A DNA stretch of 64,000 nucleotides from Dehalobacter alkaniphilus (GTDB lineage: Bacteria; Bacillota; Desulfitobacteriia; Desulfitobacteriales; Syntrophobotulaceae). Positions 44,168 to 53,215 of the stretch are shown here, in pieces (within the stretch, counting starts at the first letter, position 1; each line of letters starts with the position of its first letter). Where the stretch lies: the NCBI GenBank assembly GCA_040500365.1, contig CP148031.1, positions 2,356,001 to 2,420,000 on the forward strand, given 5' to 3'. The notes beneath the pieces are model-generated. The model made no database searches and was not told where the DNA came from. It was given only the letters and a program-made list of their open reading frames with translations. The position numbers were made by a program, and so were the translations under genes.

Positions 44168-45550
44168 ATGTCGGAGATTTCAAAAAGTGGGGGAAAAGAA
44201 CCCAAGCAGCAATTTTCGGTAAGCCGCCGCGGTTTTCTGAGAACCGGGGCAGCTGCTGCCGCGATGGGTGTCATGGGGGCAATCGCAGCTCCGTCCAAGG
44301 TGGCAAACGCGGCTATTCATGACCTAAGCTATACACCTGCCAAAGGACAATGGTCGAAATTACGCCCTGTAAACAATTATGGCGGTGCCACGGTTCACTT
44401 TGTAGAAAATAACGACCAGTGGTTGGGAACAAGCAAAATTGTTGGGCCGATCAAAAAATCGGGAGAATTTAATTCGGGTTTCGGGCTTGCTACCAGAGGT
44501 CTACTGGGTAATAAGGCGAAATTCGGACTCCTTAGCCAGGGCGAAAGAAGTCCTTTAACGGGTGGCATAATGCAGGCTCTTGGGATGATTAGTGGAGATG
44601 AGACTGTCATGGGCACGCCGAGAAAAGATAAACTTCCTATTCCCGATCCCGAACAAATGTCCCAGCATATCAAAGATCTCGCTTATTATCTCAGGGCAGA
44701 TGATGTTGGTATAGGCCAAATGCCTTCATACGGTTATTACGGCACGAAGAGTATGCCTCCCATAACTGTAATAGCTGCCGGTATCCTTCCGCCACAAACG
44801 CCGATCGCAGAAGTACCAAATACAGAACCGGAGTACCCCTATGTCATTACTGTCGCGGTTGAACAGCATTTGGAAACCTATTTGGCATCTACTGGGTATG
44901 ACGGAATATCTGTAAGCCAGTCAATGCGTTGTTATCATGCCACAGCTAATATTGCCGTCATTATGGCGCGATATATTCGAAATATCGGCTATAATGCGAG
45001 AGCCCATCATTTTGGCAATTATGGTCTTGCCGTTCCTCCGGCACTTATAGCTTCCGGACTGGGCGAACATACCCGTACCGGAGACTGTGTTGCTCATCCC
45101 AGAATGGGATTCCGCAACAAATGTGCTGCGGTTACCACCGATTTGCCTTTGGTTGCCGATAAACCCATTGATTTTGGAATGTTGGATTTTTGCAGGGTTT
45201 GCATGAAATGTGCTGTTGAATGTCCTTCTAAAGCTATCAGCCCAGATAAAGAGCCAGTGGAAATGAACGGCTACCTGCGGTGGAACAGCGACTACAAAAA
45301 ATGTACCGTATTCCGTTGCAGTAATGAGGAAGGCGTCAACTGCGGCAGGTGTATTAAAGTCTGTCCATGGAATTCCAAAGAAAACTCCTGGTTCCATGAA
45401 GCAGGCCTGTGGATAGGCAGTAAAGGAGAAACTGCTTCAACAATGTTGAAAGCCATTGATGATATGTTCGGCTACGGGACTGAAATTGTTGATAAATACA
45501 AATGGTGGCTGGAATGGCCGGAGCTTTATAAAATTAATATGCCAAGTTAG
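44168..45550 (+). CDS. rdhA: Reductive dehalogenase catalytic subunit RdhA
   Basis: 460-residue corrinoid and iron-sulfur enzyme of organohalide respiration, exported by the Tat system. The twin-arginine signal is SRRGFLR (19-25) with a hydrophobic stretch to about 41. A corrinoid-binding region (about 160-330) includes DLPLVADKPIDFG and ASGLGEHTRTG. The first cluster has C342, C345, C348, C352; the second C379, C392, C395, C399, followed by the usual C-terminal WW segment. Length is typical of respiratory RdhA. All motifs are intact, so the gene looks functional. I cannot name the substrate. It is cut off from rdhB and rdhK by IS110 copy 2, and its ribosome binding site belongs to the IS repeat. 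A frame open from inside the IS runs in phase into rdhA, but the ATG at 44168 fits the Tat signal. Confidence 0.93.
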   Translation: MSEISKSGGKEPKQQFSVSRRGFLRTGAAAAAMGVMGAIAAPSKVANAAIHDLSYTPAKGQWSKLRPVNNYGGATVHFVENNDQWLGTSKIVGPIKKSGEFNSGFGLATRGLLGNKAKFGLLSQGERSPLTGGIMQALGMISGDETVMGTPRKDKLPIPDPEQMSQHIKDLAYYLRADDVGIGQMPSYGYYGTKSMPPITVIAAGILPPQTPIAEVPNTEPEYPYVITVAVEQHLETYLASTGYDGISVSQSMRCYHATANIAVIMARYIRNIGYNARAHHFGNYGLAVPPALIASGLGEHTRTGDCVAHPRMGFRNKCAAVTTDLPLVADKPIDFGMLDFCRVCMKCAVECPSKAISPDKEPVEMNGYLRWNSDYKKCTVFRCSNEEGVNCGRCIKVCPWNSKENSWFHEAGLWIGSKGETASTMLKAIDDMFGYGTEIVDKYKWWLEWPELYKINMPS

Positions 45551-45576
45551 TAAGTACAGTTTAATTGCATAATAAA

Positions 45577-45619
45577 ATTATTGCGACGTATCTCTTAGTA
45601 CGCCGCAATAATTTTTGTT
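45577..45619 (+). terminator. Terminator of rdhA
   Basis: ATTATTGCGACGTA pairs with TACGCCGCAATAAT (one mismatch) around a short loop, followed by TTTTTGTTT. It begins 27 bases after the rdhA stop. Confidence 0.85.
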
Positions 45620-45621
45620 TA

Positions 45622-45649
45622 TTGACATATACCTTGGCCAAAATATTAT
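45622..45649 (+). promoter_or_regulatory. Predicted promoter of the PepV-like gene
   Basis: TTGACA (45622-45627), 16-base spacer, TATTAT (45644-45649). It lies right after the rdhA terminator and about 85 bases before the gene. Confidence 0.65.
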
Positions 45650-45737
45650 TCTCTTGTTCAGAATAAAATCATATTTTAAAGTTCCAATAACAATACTAGC
45701 AATATCTACGGGCAATAATGCAGCATACGGAGGTTTT

Positions 45738-47138
45738 ATGAAAGGGTTAAAAGATGCCATAGATTCTTTTAAAGAAGATTTGATTCATTCTGTGCAAGAC
45801 TGCATTCGGATTAAAAGTGTCTCTAGCGATCACGATGGTACCCAAAAGGCCTTGGAGTATTACCTTGCCCTGGCTCATAGCATGGGATTTTCGACACATA
45901 ACGTAGAAAACCTGGGCGGAGTAATCGAATATGGAGAAGGGGAAAAAACCTACGGGATGATTGTTCATCTTGATACTGTCCCTGAGGGAAGTGGCTGGAA
46001 ATTCCCCCCTTTCGGAGGTCTGATTCAAGAAGGAAAAATTTATGGCCGGGGCGCAATCGATGACAAAGGGCCGGCGCTCTCAGCCCTCTATGCTTTAAAA
46101 GCCTTAAAGGATTCCGGATCAGGAATTAGCTCTGAATGTAAGGTTCAGATTATTATTGGAATTGATGAAGAGGGCATCTGGAATACAACACCTAAATTAT
46201 TAAAAAAAATTAAAGAACCTGATTTTTCTTTTGTTCCCGATTCGAAATTCCCGGTTGTTATTGCCGAGAAGGGCCTGGTCTGGCTGGAAATCAAGAAAAA
46301 ATTAAGTCAGGAATCCTCCGGCAATAGTGGGATTACGATTGAAACCATGCAAGGGGGAGGACAGTCCCTCAATATTGTTCCTGATTACTGCGAAGCTACA
46401 CTTAGATTGAATGATGACCAAAAAACACAGACCAAAGAGGAACTCAAGCTATTCCAAGAACAAACAGGATATGATATCTCTCTTGAAAAAAATGCTTCTG
46501 TTTGCAAACTTATATCCAAGGGAAAATCCGCCCATGCCTTTATCTGCAATGAAGGACGAAATGCCATTTCCCAGCTCATTATGTTTTTAAGTCTGCTGGA
46601 GCTTGAAGGCGGGCAAAAGGAGTTCATCCAAGCCTATGCCCAAAGCATGGCAATGGAATATTATGGTGAATCCCTGGGCCTCAGTCTTGAAGATCAACTG
46701 ACAGGTAAACTTACTGTTAACCCCGGGTATATCCTGATTGACGAGAATAACATTACCCTGAAGGTGGATATTCGTTTCCCGGCTAAGGAGCGGCTTGACA
46801 TAATCAAACCTAAAATCGAGAGAGCCTTTAGCGGTTTCCAGGGAAACCTCACAATCATCGATTCACTGGAATCTTTGAGTTTCCCGGAAGATGATCCCAA
46901 TATTCGTAGACTCATACAGGTCTATCAGGATTTTACTGGAGACACTGAAGCAAAACCTCTGGGAATGGGCGGAACCACTTTTTCCAAAGCTTTCAAACGC
47001 GCAGTTGCCTTTGGTCCGACTTTTCCCGGGATGCCTAAAGTTGAGCACCAGCCTGATGAATATATGGAGATTGAACATCTTATCAAGTGCACTGAGATCT
47101 ACGCCCTAGCACTTCAATCACTTGTCAGAAACGAATAA
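45738..47138 (+). CDS. pepV: M20-family dipeptidase (PepV/Sapep-like)
   Basis: 466-residue zinc peptidase that splits dipeptides such as beta-Ala-His or Xaa-His in characterised relatives. Zinc ligands lie in MIVHLDTVPEG (HxD), GRGAIDDKGP and GIDEEGIWNT; PDSKFPVVIAEKG is typical of PepV. The lid domain spans about 190-340, and GMGGTTFSKAF with the C-terminal HQPDEYMEIEHL (zinc His) completes the site. The ATG at 45738 has GGAGG upstream; the frame stays open further 5' through the promoter region, so that start is rejected. Confidence 0.92.
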   Translation: MKGLKDAIDSFKEDLIHSVQDCIRIKSVSSDHDGTQKALEYYLALAHSMGFSTHNVENLGGVIEYGEGEKTYGMIVHLDTVPEGSGWKFPPFGGLIQEGKIYGRGAIDDKGPALSALYALKALKDSGSGISSECKVQIIIGIDEEGIWNTTPKLLKKIKEPDFSFVPDSKFPVVIAEKGLVWLEIKKKLSQESSGNSGITIETMQGGGQSLNIVPDYCEATLRLNDDQKTQTKEELKLFQEQTGYDISLEKNASVCKLISKGKSAHAFICNEGRNAISQLIMFLSLLELEGGQKEFIQAYAQSMAMEYYGESLGLSLEDQLTGKLTVNPGYILIDENNITLKVDIRFPAKERLDIIKPKIERAFSGFQGNLTIIDSLESLSFPEDDPNIRRLIQVYQDFTGDTEAKPLGMGGTTFSKAFKRAVAFGPTFPGMPKVEHQPDEYMEIEHLIKCTEIYALALQSLVRNE

Positions 47139-47158
47139 GCGTTACCTTCTTATTCGTT
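47130..47158. terminator. Hairpin between pepV and the iron-sulfur protein gene
   Basis: AACGAATAAG (47130-47139) pairs perfectly with CTTATTCGTT (47149-47158). It includes the pepV stop codon, and no T tract follows, so termination is possible but weak. The two genes converge here. Confidence 0.4.
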
Positions 47159-47172
47159 GCCGTTAGCTCGAC

Positions 47173-47883
47173 TTAACAGGATAGAGTTCCCCGATAATCG
47201 ATGATAACTTCACTGTACGGCACCGAAATGCCAACCTGGACCATGGCTGTTTTTACAGCCCGTACAATCCCGGAACAACATGGTACATCCATTCGGACCA
47301 CCTTGATACTCTGCGGATGATTGATTCTGATGATCTCCGCGATCTTTTCCGTGTAATAATCATTGTCATCAAGTTTGGGACAGCCGATCAGCGTGATTCT
47401 GTCCTTCATGAACTTCTCATGGAAAGAAGCATAGGCATAGGCGGTACAGTCCGCCGCAACCAGCAGATCGGCATTTTTCAGGTAAGAAGCCTGGGGGTTA
47501 ATCAGATTCAGTTGAACCGGCCATTGCCTGAGTTCTGACGGGCGTTCAGCCCCGATATCTCCGGAATCCTGTTTTTCCCCTGCAGGCGTTTTTTTGATCA
47601 TTGCGGCTATGGTACCCGGGCAAGAGCAACCGGGTTTTTCTTTTTTCTGGGCAAGCTTGGCTTTGACCAACTCTTCGTTATAGCCTGTGGCTTCTCTTTC
47701 GATAATCTGAATTGCACCTGTCGGACATTCCGGCAGGCAGTCGCCGAGTCCGTCACAATATTCATCACTGACCAGAACGGCTTTACCATGAACAAGCTGC
47801 AGCGCGCCTTCGTGACAGGCGCTTACACACAATCCGCAGCCATTGCATTTTTCCTGATCGATTTCGATTATCTTTCTAATCAT
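47173..47883 (-). CDS. Dicluster 4Fe-4S ferredoxin-like protein
   Basis: 236 residues. The N-terminus carries a two-cluster ferredoxin domain (CNGCGLCVSACHEGA and CDGLGDCLPECPTGA). The linker has a further CSCPG. The C-terminal part (about 115-236) is a conserved domain of anaerobes with VAADCTAYAYASFHEKF, LIGCPKLDD and RMDVPCCSGIV, whose cysteines may bind another metal centre. Its exact role is unknown; related proteins are found beside hydrogenases and redox enzymes. The ATG at 47883 follows AAAAGGTGAT. Confidence 0.82.
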   Translation of the reverse strand: MIRKIIEIDQEKCNGCGLCVSACHEGALQLVHGKAVLVSDEYCDGLGDCLPECPTGAIQIIEREATGYNEELVKAKLAQKKEKPGCSCPGTIAAMIKKTPAGEKQDSGDIGAERPSELRQWPVQLNLINPQASYLKNADLLVAADCTAYAYASFHEKFMKDRITLIGCPKLDDNDYYTEKIAEIIRINHPQSIKVVRMDVPCCSGIVRAVKTAMVQVGISVPYSEVIIDYRGTLSC

Positions 47884-48047
47884 TTTTATCACCTTTTTTC
47901 TTGATTTTCTGTTATTTGGCTTATCTTTACTCTAGAGCAATAATTATTAAAAATCGGTAACCTGCGTTACAACAACTCCGATAATAACACCAAATAAAGA
48001 CAAGAAAGTCAATTCAAAAAGGACCTGGCATCAAAAAATGATAATTA

Positions 48048-48476
48048 TTACTTCTTCTTGATTTCTTCGTAGCGGCGAAACCATTCAGGAAATACTTTTT
48101 TGAATTGGACAGGCTTAAAATTGTCTTTCCGGACCAGAATATGTTTCGTGTGTCCTTCGGCGCAGACTTCACCGCTGTCGTTAACAACCTTGTAGCCGTA
48201 TACCGTCCATAAACCCTGATTTTCTTCGACCCAGGTTTTCACGAACACACGCTCACCGTAGTGTACCGCTTTTTTATAGGTTACTTCGACTTGATAGACC
48301 GGAGCATAATACCCGGCTTCTTCCATATCCAGATAATGATATCCGGCATCTTCGACCAGCTGGCATCTTCCGAGTTCAAACCATTTCAGATAATTGGCGT
48401 GGTAGATTACGCCCATCATATCGGTATCGGCATAACTTACCTGGATTTCTTTTGTCGAGATCAAATATGGTTCCAT
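48048..48476 (-). CDS. Hotdog-fold acyl-CoA thioesterase (YbgC/4HBT family)
   Basis: 142 residues. The catalytic signature YADTDMMGVIYHANYLKWFELGR-type segment is at about 15-37 (Asp17 in D-T-D-M-M-G-V). This is followed by VTYKKAVHYGERVFVKTWV and the C-terminal hotdog strand. Single-domain members hydrolyse acyl-CoA thioesters; the substrate cannot be told from sequence. The 282 bases between this gene and the next (48477-48758) show only a possible coding relic near 48546-48630. Confidence 0.9.
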   Translation of the reverse strand: MEPYLISTKEIQVSYADTDMMGVIYHANYLKWFELGRCQLVEDAGYHYLDMEEAGYYAPVYQVEVTYKKAVHYGERVFVKTWVEENQGLWTVYGYKVVNDSGEVCAEGHTKHILVRKDNFKPVQFKKVFPEWFRRYEEIKKK

Positions 48477-48758
48477 TTCTTTCTCCTATTCTCAATTTTT
48501 CATATTTGACAGCTAATCATCAGCTATCTGTTATTTACTTTTCTTTTTAAGCCTCCAGCATTTCAACCGCCTTTGAATCCGATTCCTTTCTGGGTTCCAT
48601 TTTCTTGGCATTGGTGATCTCTAAAATTTTTTATTAATCAGCTCGCAGAAAACAGGAAATATTTTCTTTCGGCTGCGTCATAATCGCTGCCTTATTACAG
48701 TCTATTTTAGCAAGAAAACGCATACAGATCAAAATGTTGTGAAAGGATGGTTGGAAAA

Positions 48759-50918
48759 ATGAAACGTCATCGCTGGTTTATACTTCCTCTGGTTTTTGTT
48801 TTGATCTTCCAGCTGCCGGTACCGCTTTTGGGCGCTGATACCGTAACGCCTCAAACAGGTTCGGCGGAAACAAAAATCTCCCTGGAACAAGCCCTGCAGA
48901 TTGTCAAACAAAATTTTGAAATTTCCAAAGAGCTGACCGAGTTCACTTCAAGCTTCAGCAATTATCAGTCCCGTCAGGTTTGGTCGCTGGACTGGAACAC
49001 TTCCGGCAGCTCCGGCGGTAATTTTTCAGCACAGGTCGACGCTGTCAGCGGAGAAATTCTGTCCATATATTCCTGGCAGTCCGTCCAGGGCGATCAGGCC
49101 TATACACTTCCGCGGATAACCTCGGAACAGGCCAGGCAAATTGCGGAAACTACTGTCCAAAAATTAACCGGGCCGAAATATGCCAAATTGAAATTCCTCG
49201 AGAATAAGGCAATTGTTCCGATCAATCTCTATGGAGAGACCGTTTACAGCTACAATTGGCAGCGGTTTGAAAACGGCATCCCGTTCCAGGGCAACCTGGT
49301 CAGTGTACAGGTGAGTGCTTCGAGCGGCAAGGTCACTGCTTATAACATCATCTGGAATGATCTTAAGATCCCTGAAGTGAATAATATCATCAATGCCGGG
49401 AAAGCAACTGAATACTTTAATACCGCTAAACTTCTGGAACTGCAATACTTTCTGGCACCGGCTTATAAGCCATTGACCACAGCACAAAATAGTGAGAAAG
49501 TCCAGCTGGTTTATACCCTGAAAAACGGTGGAACAATCGATGCATTCACCGGAAAACCCTTGGTCCTGAACTCCGGTCAATGGCTGTTTACGAATGACCG
49601 GGCGCTGGGTGGACTTGGCTCGGCTGAAAGCGCAGCCAAATCCGTTCCTTTAACGCCGCAGGAACAAAAGGAAATCGCCGAAAATGCGAAGCTTCTACCC
49701 AGGGAAAAAGCGATTGAGGCCGTCAAGCAGTGGGTGGAAATCCCTTCGAATGTTACGTTGAAAAGCATCAATCTTTACCAGGATTACAGTCTACGCGGCG
49801 GAAAGGTATGGTCCTTTGAATGGGGAACCCCAAGCGGGTCCGGAGCCCAAACGATTAATGCCAGGGTCAATGCAGCCAGTGGCGAATTAATCTCTTTCTC
49901 TGTTTACTCCTCTTCCGCAAACGCCGACGGAAGCCATAATGCGATTACAAGCCAACAGGCCCAGACCATTGCGCAGGATTTTATCAGAAAAATCCAGCCG
50001 GCCAAATCTCAGCAGGTTAAACTCAATGCGGACAACACAGCCGATTCCGTCAAATCAGCAGAACTCACCAGCATCACGTTCAACTATGAACGGATCGTCA
50101 ACGGCATTCTGTTCCCTTCCAATAACGTCAGCATTACTGTTGATTTGCAGACGAAGAAAATCACTTCTTATTATCTGAATTGGTGGAATCTCGATTTCCC
50201 GCAATTGTCGGAAGCAATGTCTCCAGCCAAAGTCCAGGAAATACTCTTCCAGGCTAGACCTATGCAATTGACCTATGTTCTGTTGTACGATCAAGGAGAA
50301 GCCAAGGAAGTCCGGCTTGTCTATCAGCCTTCCTCAGAAAGCAGTCAAACCTCCGACCTGATGGATGCCAGAACCGGATCATTTTTGGATTCCCAGGGAA
50401 ATTCCTTAAAAGAGCAGCCTCAGGCTCATATCTTCACGGATATTGCCGGAAACACTGCGGAAAAAGAAATCACCGTGCTGGGAATGGCTGGATTATTCGG
50501 TGAATACGGAAGCCAGTTCCGGCCGACCGAAAATATCACTGCCAGTGCCTTCCTGCGGGCTCTTTACACAATAAAAAACGGCTCGGAGAACAATCTTTCC
50601 GATACCGATGTCGTGAAAAAAGCTAAAGAAGAAGGATGGATTCAGGATAACCTGGCCCCGTCCCAAATCGTTACCAAAGAACTGTGCAGCGAAATCATCG
50701 TCCGCTTCCTCGGACTTCAGAAAATCGCCGCGCTGAACCCAATGTTCCAGACTTCCTTCGATGATGTCCCGGTTGAAGAGCTCGGATACGCTTCACTCGC
50801 CACGGGTCTCGGCATTCTGAAAGCGGAAAATAGCAAATTTTATCCGCTTCAGCCTATGACCCGCGCTGATACAGCTTACGCCCTGATCAGAGCGTTTGAA
50901 ACCGGGTTCAAATCTTAA
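48759..50918 (+). CDS. Secreted PepSY/YcdB-like protein with S-layer homology C-terminus
   Basis: 719 residues. An N-terminal signal peptide (MKRHRWFILPLVFVLIF, cleavage near GAD). Two long YcdB/PepSY-type units follow, each with an ISLEQALQIVKQ-like helix, a QVWSLDW or KVWSFEW strand, and VDAVSGEILSIYSW-type ends (about 35-270 and 300-540). The C-terminal about 170 residues contain S-layer homology-like modules (AHIFTDIAG, FDDVPVEELGYASLATGLGIL, PLQPMTRADTAYALI), which attach proteins to cell-wall polymer. Probably a surface protein that binds or inhibits a wall enzyme; no catalytic motif is seen. Start at 48759 after AAAGGATGG. Confidence 0.83.
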   Translation: MKRHRWFILPLVFVLIFQLPVPLLGADTVTPQTGSAETKISLEQALQIVKQNFEISKELTEFTSSFSNYQSRQVWSLDWNTSGSSGGNFSAQVDAVSGEILSIYSWQSVQGDQAYTLPRITSEQARQIAETTVQKLTGPKYAKLKFLENKAIVPINLYGETVYSYNWQRFENGIPFQGNLVSVQVSASSGKVTAYNIIWNDLKIPEVNNIINAGKATEYFNTAKLLELQYFLAPAYKPLTTAQNSEKVQLVYTLKNGGTIDAFTGKPLVLNSGQWLFTNDRALGGLGSAESAAKSVPLTPQEQKEIAENAKLLPREKAIEAVKQWVEIPSNVTLKSINLYQDYSLRGGKVWSFEWGTPSGSGAQTINARVNAASGELISFSVYSSSANADGSHNAITSQQAQTIAQDFIRKIQPAKSQQVKLNADNTADSVKSAELTSITFNYERIVNGILFPSNNVSITVDLQTKKITSYYLNWWNLDFPQLSEAMSPAKVQEILFQARPMQLTYVLLYDQGEAKEVRLVYQPSSESSQTSDLMDARTGSFLDSQGNSLKEQPQAHIFTDIAGNTAEKEITVLGMAGLFGEYGSQFRPTENITASAFLRALYTIKNGSENNLSDTDVVKKAKEEGWIQDNLAPSQIVTKELCSEIIVRFLGLQKIAALNPMFQTSFDDVPVEELGYASLATGLGILKAENSKFYPLQPMTRADTAYALIRAFETGFKS

Positions 50919-50964
50919 TTCCGTACGAAACCAGTAAGGAAATCACGACGGTCCATGTGCGAAA

Positions 50965-51291
50965 CTAATAATAGACAGTAAAAATGTAACCGAGGGCTAT
51001 CCCAAGGATGGCCAGTGTGAATCCACCAAATCTGAATCCTGTTTTAATCAGCGGGATTCTTTTTTGATTTCTGACTAAAAAATCTTCATTTTCTTTTTTC
51101 AGTACTTCCATCATTTTTTTCGGCTGCATAAAAGCAAAGAAGCCAAGGATGACATACGCGCCGAATCCCGCATAGACAAGGATGTCCAGATCCACATTGC
51201 AGCCAACTAAGAATGCTATCAAACTCAATATAACCAAGGTCAAGAAAACTTTCTCAAATAGGGTTGTCGATCTTTCAAAAAGAGGTTTCAC
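50965..51291 (-). CDS. Small membrane protein of unknown function
   Basis: 108 residues with three predicted transmembrane helices (about 13-30, 37-55 and 86-105) and a basic loop (QPKKMMEVLKKENEDF) between the second and third. I do not recognise the family. It is convergent with the S-layer protein gene and divergent from the lytic transglycosylase gene. Confidence 0.65.
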   Translation of the reverse strand: MKPLFERSTTLFEKVFLTLVILSLIAFLVGCNVDLDILVYAGFGAYVILGFFAFMQPKKMMEVLKKENEDFLVRNQKRIPLIKTGFRFGGFTLAILGIALGYIFTVYY

Positions 51292-51391
51292 CTTTATTAT
51301 CCCACCTGCTGCAGTTGTATTGTATAAGTACTCATCTATTATAAAACAAGTCCGCAGTAAATTGTCCAGGTAAATAAAGACAATCCCATGC

Positions 51392-51420
51392 TTGCTTTCA
51401 GCGTCTGTTCATCGCATAAT
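51392..51420 (+). promoter_or_regulatory. Predicted promoter of the lytic transglycosylase gene
   Basis: TTGCTT (51392-51397), 17-base spacer, CATAAT (51415-51420), about 50 bases ahead of the GGGAGG ribosome binding site. Weak consensus match. Confidence 0.4.
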
Positions 51421-51474
51421 AATAGTTAAGACAAACAGTACGTTTCCATTTTTTTAAACAACCGGGAGGATCAT

Positions 51475-52293
51475 ATGAAAATTGATGCTCAAAACGAACT
51501 GCTGCAGCTGCAGCTTCAAAATATGGTCCAGGCGCTGGAAGGAACTTCTGAAAACTCCGAAGCTTTTCAGATGGTTTATAAAATGCTGTTGAAGACCATG
51601 CAGGAAGACAGTAATGTTACGTCGGATCTGTCAAGTCAGATGGATCAAACGGATCAGTCCAATACGTCTGGCCAGATGCAGATGCTCTATCTCTATAACC
51701 TTGTTAATCTGCAGAATTCATTGCTCAACACAGGAGACGGAACCGAAAGCCTGACCGGAACCGGGGACTTCCTAGGAACGAATAACATGACCTCATCCGG
51801 GCAGACATACAACAGTGCTTACAGTGCTTACAATATGAATAACATGAACAACATGAATAACACGAATAGCTCTTCCAACGCGTCTTCGACTGATGCTTCG
51901 ATAAAAGCTGCGATTACGGGAGCTTCGGAAAAATACGGTGTGGAAAAATCTTTGATATCAGCCGTCATTCGTCAGGAATCATCCTTTAACCCGAACGCGG
52001 TCTCTTCAGCAGGCGCAATCGGCCTGATGCAGCTGATGCCGGCAACCGCCTCAGGGCTGGGCGTAACCGACCCCTTTAATATTGAACAGAATGTTGACGG
52101 CGGAACGCGTTATTTACGGCAGCTGATCGACCGTTACGGATCTACGGAGATGGCTCTGGCTGCCTATAATGCTGGATCAGGAACAATTCGGGCCAGAGGC
52201 GTCCAGGGGCCGGAGGATCTTGTGAAAATGCCTGCCGAAACAAGAAATTTTGTTCAAAACGTTATGAGTTACTATACAGGTAGAAGCGCCTAA
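51475..52293 (+). CDS. Lytic transglycosylase (SLT domain)
   Basis: 272 residues. The C-terminal half (about 145-270) is a Slt70-type lysozyme-like domain with catalytic Glu in AVIRQESSFNP, GLMQLMPATA, NIEQNVDGGTRYL and ALAAYNAGSGTI. The N-terminal half is helical and Gln/Ser-rich, with a short Asn-Met repeat (MNNMNNMNN) near 120-130, probably a flexible linker. No signal peptide is evident. Similar proteins in Firmicutes are linked to flagellar or envelope remodelling; this one stands alone. Confidence 0.88.
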   Translation: MKIDAQNELLQLQLQNMVQALEGTSENSEAFQMVYKMLLKTMQEDSNVTSDLSSQMDQTDQSNTSGQMQMLYLYNLVNLQNSLLNTGDGTESLTGTGDFLGTNNMTSSGQTYNSAYSAYNMNNMNNMNNTNSSSNASSTDASIKAAITGASEKYGVEKSLISAVIRQESSFNPNAVSSAGAIGLMQLMPATASGLGVTDPFNIEQNVDGGTRYLRQLIDRYGSTEMALAAYNAGSGTIRARGVQGPEDLVKMPAETRNFVQNVMSYYTGRSA

Positions 52294-52463
52294 GAGAAGC
52301 GGGGCATCTCAGCTTTTTCTAATATCAGCAGGGTTTACCTTTGGTGGAATCAATTCCTGCCAAACTGTTCGGCTTCGAGGACCGTGGGGGCATCGAACCC
52401 GGCGTCCGGGTAAGGTAACAATTATTTGAACAAAAAAACATACCAAAAGAACGTATTGAAAGA

Positions 52464-52489
52464 GGCTGCCACTTTATATTCTGGCAGCC
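52464..52489. terminator. Terminator-like hairpin between convergent genes
   Basis: GGCTGCCA (52464-52471) pairs exactly with TGGCAGCC (52482-52489). T tracts on both sides are short. It lies between the lytic transglycosylase and cupin genes and may serve either. Confidence 0.5.
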
Positions 52490-52570
52490 CCTAAATCTTT
52501 ATTCAAACAAATTGAAAAATGAAGTGGTCTTGACATTCTCAATTGATAGTATCCAAGGCAAAGATAAAGG

Positions 52571-52918
52571 TTACTTATCTCCTTCTTCGGGTACAATGCA
52601 TAGGAATGAAAATTCTTTCCCGGAGTCATTCTGAAATTGATGGAGCGCACCTCCGGGAACATAGGCATACGCGCCTTCCTTCAGTACGTAATTCTGACCG
52701 TCTAAATGCAATGTTCCTTCGCCTGAAACAATATAATTAATATGGGGCCAATCATGCGTATGTCTGGGTGTAAAGCCGCCCGGTTCAAGCGTAAAGAGCC
52801 GCATCGTCCAGCCCTCCCAGCCTTCTTTGGGAGATACCAGTACTTTTTTGGTGGCACCCTGTATTCCTGCTCCCTGCATAGGAACCCCTGCCAATTCGTT
52901 CACATGGCCAACAATCAT
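52571..52918 (-). CDS. Cupin-domain protein
   Basis: 115-residue single cupin. Metal-binding motifs: GFTPRHTHDWPHINYIVSGE (first half) and AYVPGGALHQFQN (second half). This fold serves many sugar isomerases and sensors, so no specific activity is claimed. The ATG at 52918 lacks a strong ribosome binding site, with only AGGCGAAACG seven or more bases upstream. Confidence 0.85.
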   Translation of the reverse strand: MIVGHVNELAGVPMQGAGIQGATKKVLVSPKEGWEGWTMRLFTLEPGGFTPRHTHDWPHINYIVSGEGTLHLDGQNYVLKEGAYAYVPGGALHQFQNDSGKEFSFLCIVPEEGDK

Positions 52919-52992
52919 CGTTTCGCCTCCGATCTTATTTCTCTGTTTTATTAACTAAATATCAAGTTTACTCCGGTGATCGACTTATCGGG

Positions 52993-53153
52993 TTAGTCTG
53001 TGTGCCACAATTCCACTTTCGGCCGTTGTGTCATCCTTGACACGTCGCTCCCTGCCATCCTTGGCATCGCGACATTAGGCCATCCGTGGCCGTCAAAAGG
53101 CCGCGCTCCGTATCCAGCTCCGCTTGACGCTGGAACTGTGGCACACAGACTTA
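52993..53153. repeat. Palindromic repeat copy D (long form)
   Basis: 161 bp between pheA and the cupin gene. The termini AGTCTGTGTGCCACA and TGTGGCACACAGACT are perfectly inverted. On the minus strand three hairpins carry A-N-G-G-A-N loops: GGCC-ACGGAT-GGCC, TGCC-AAGGAT-GGCA and GTGTC-AAGGAT-GACAC. It is nearly the same sequence as copy B. Here the GGA strand is the one read from the aromatic operon. Confidence 0.88.
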
Positions 53154-53215
53154 ATCTGGGGTAATTAAGAATTAATGGATTCCTGAAACAACTCTATATT
53201 CGGTTTTTATTATTT

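Noticed and set aside
52370..52420. Sequence resembling a tRNA T arm (GGGTTCGATG on the minus strand)
   Set aside because: No acceptor, D or anticodon arms can be built around it; only a simple CCGG hairpin remains.
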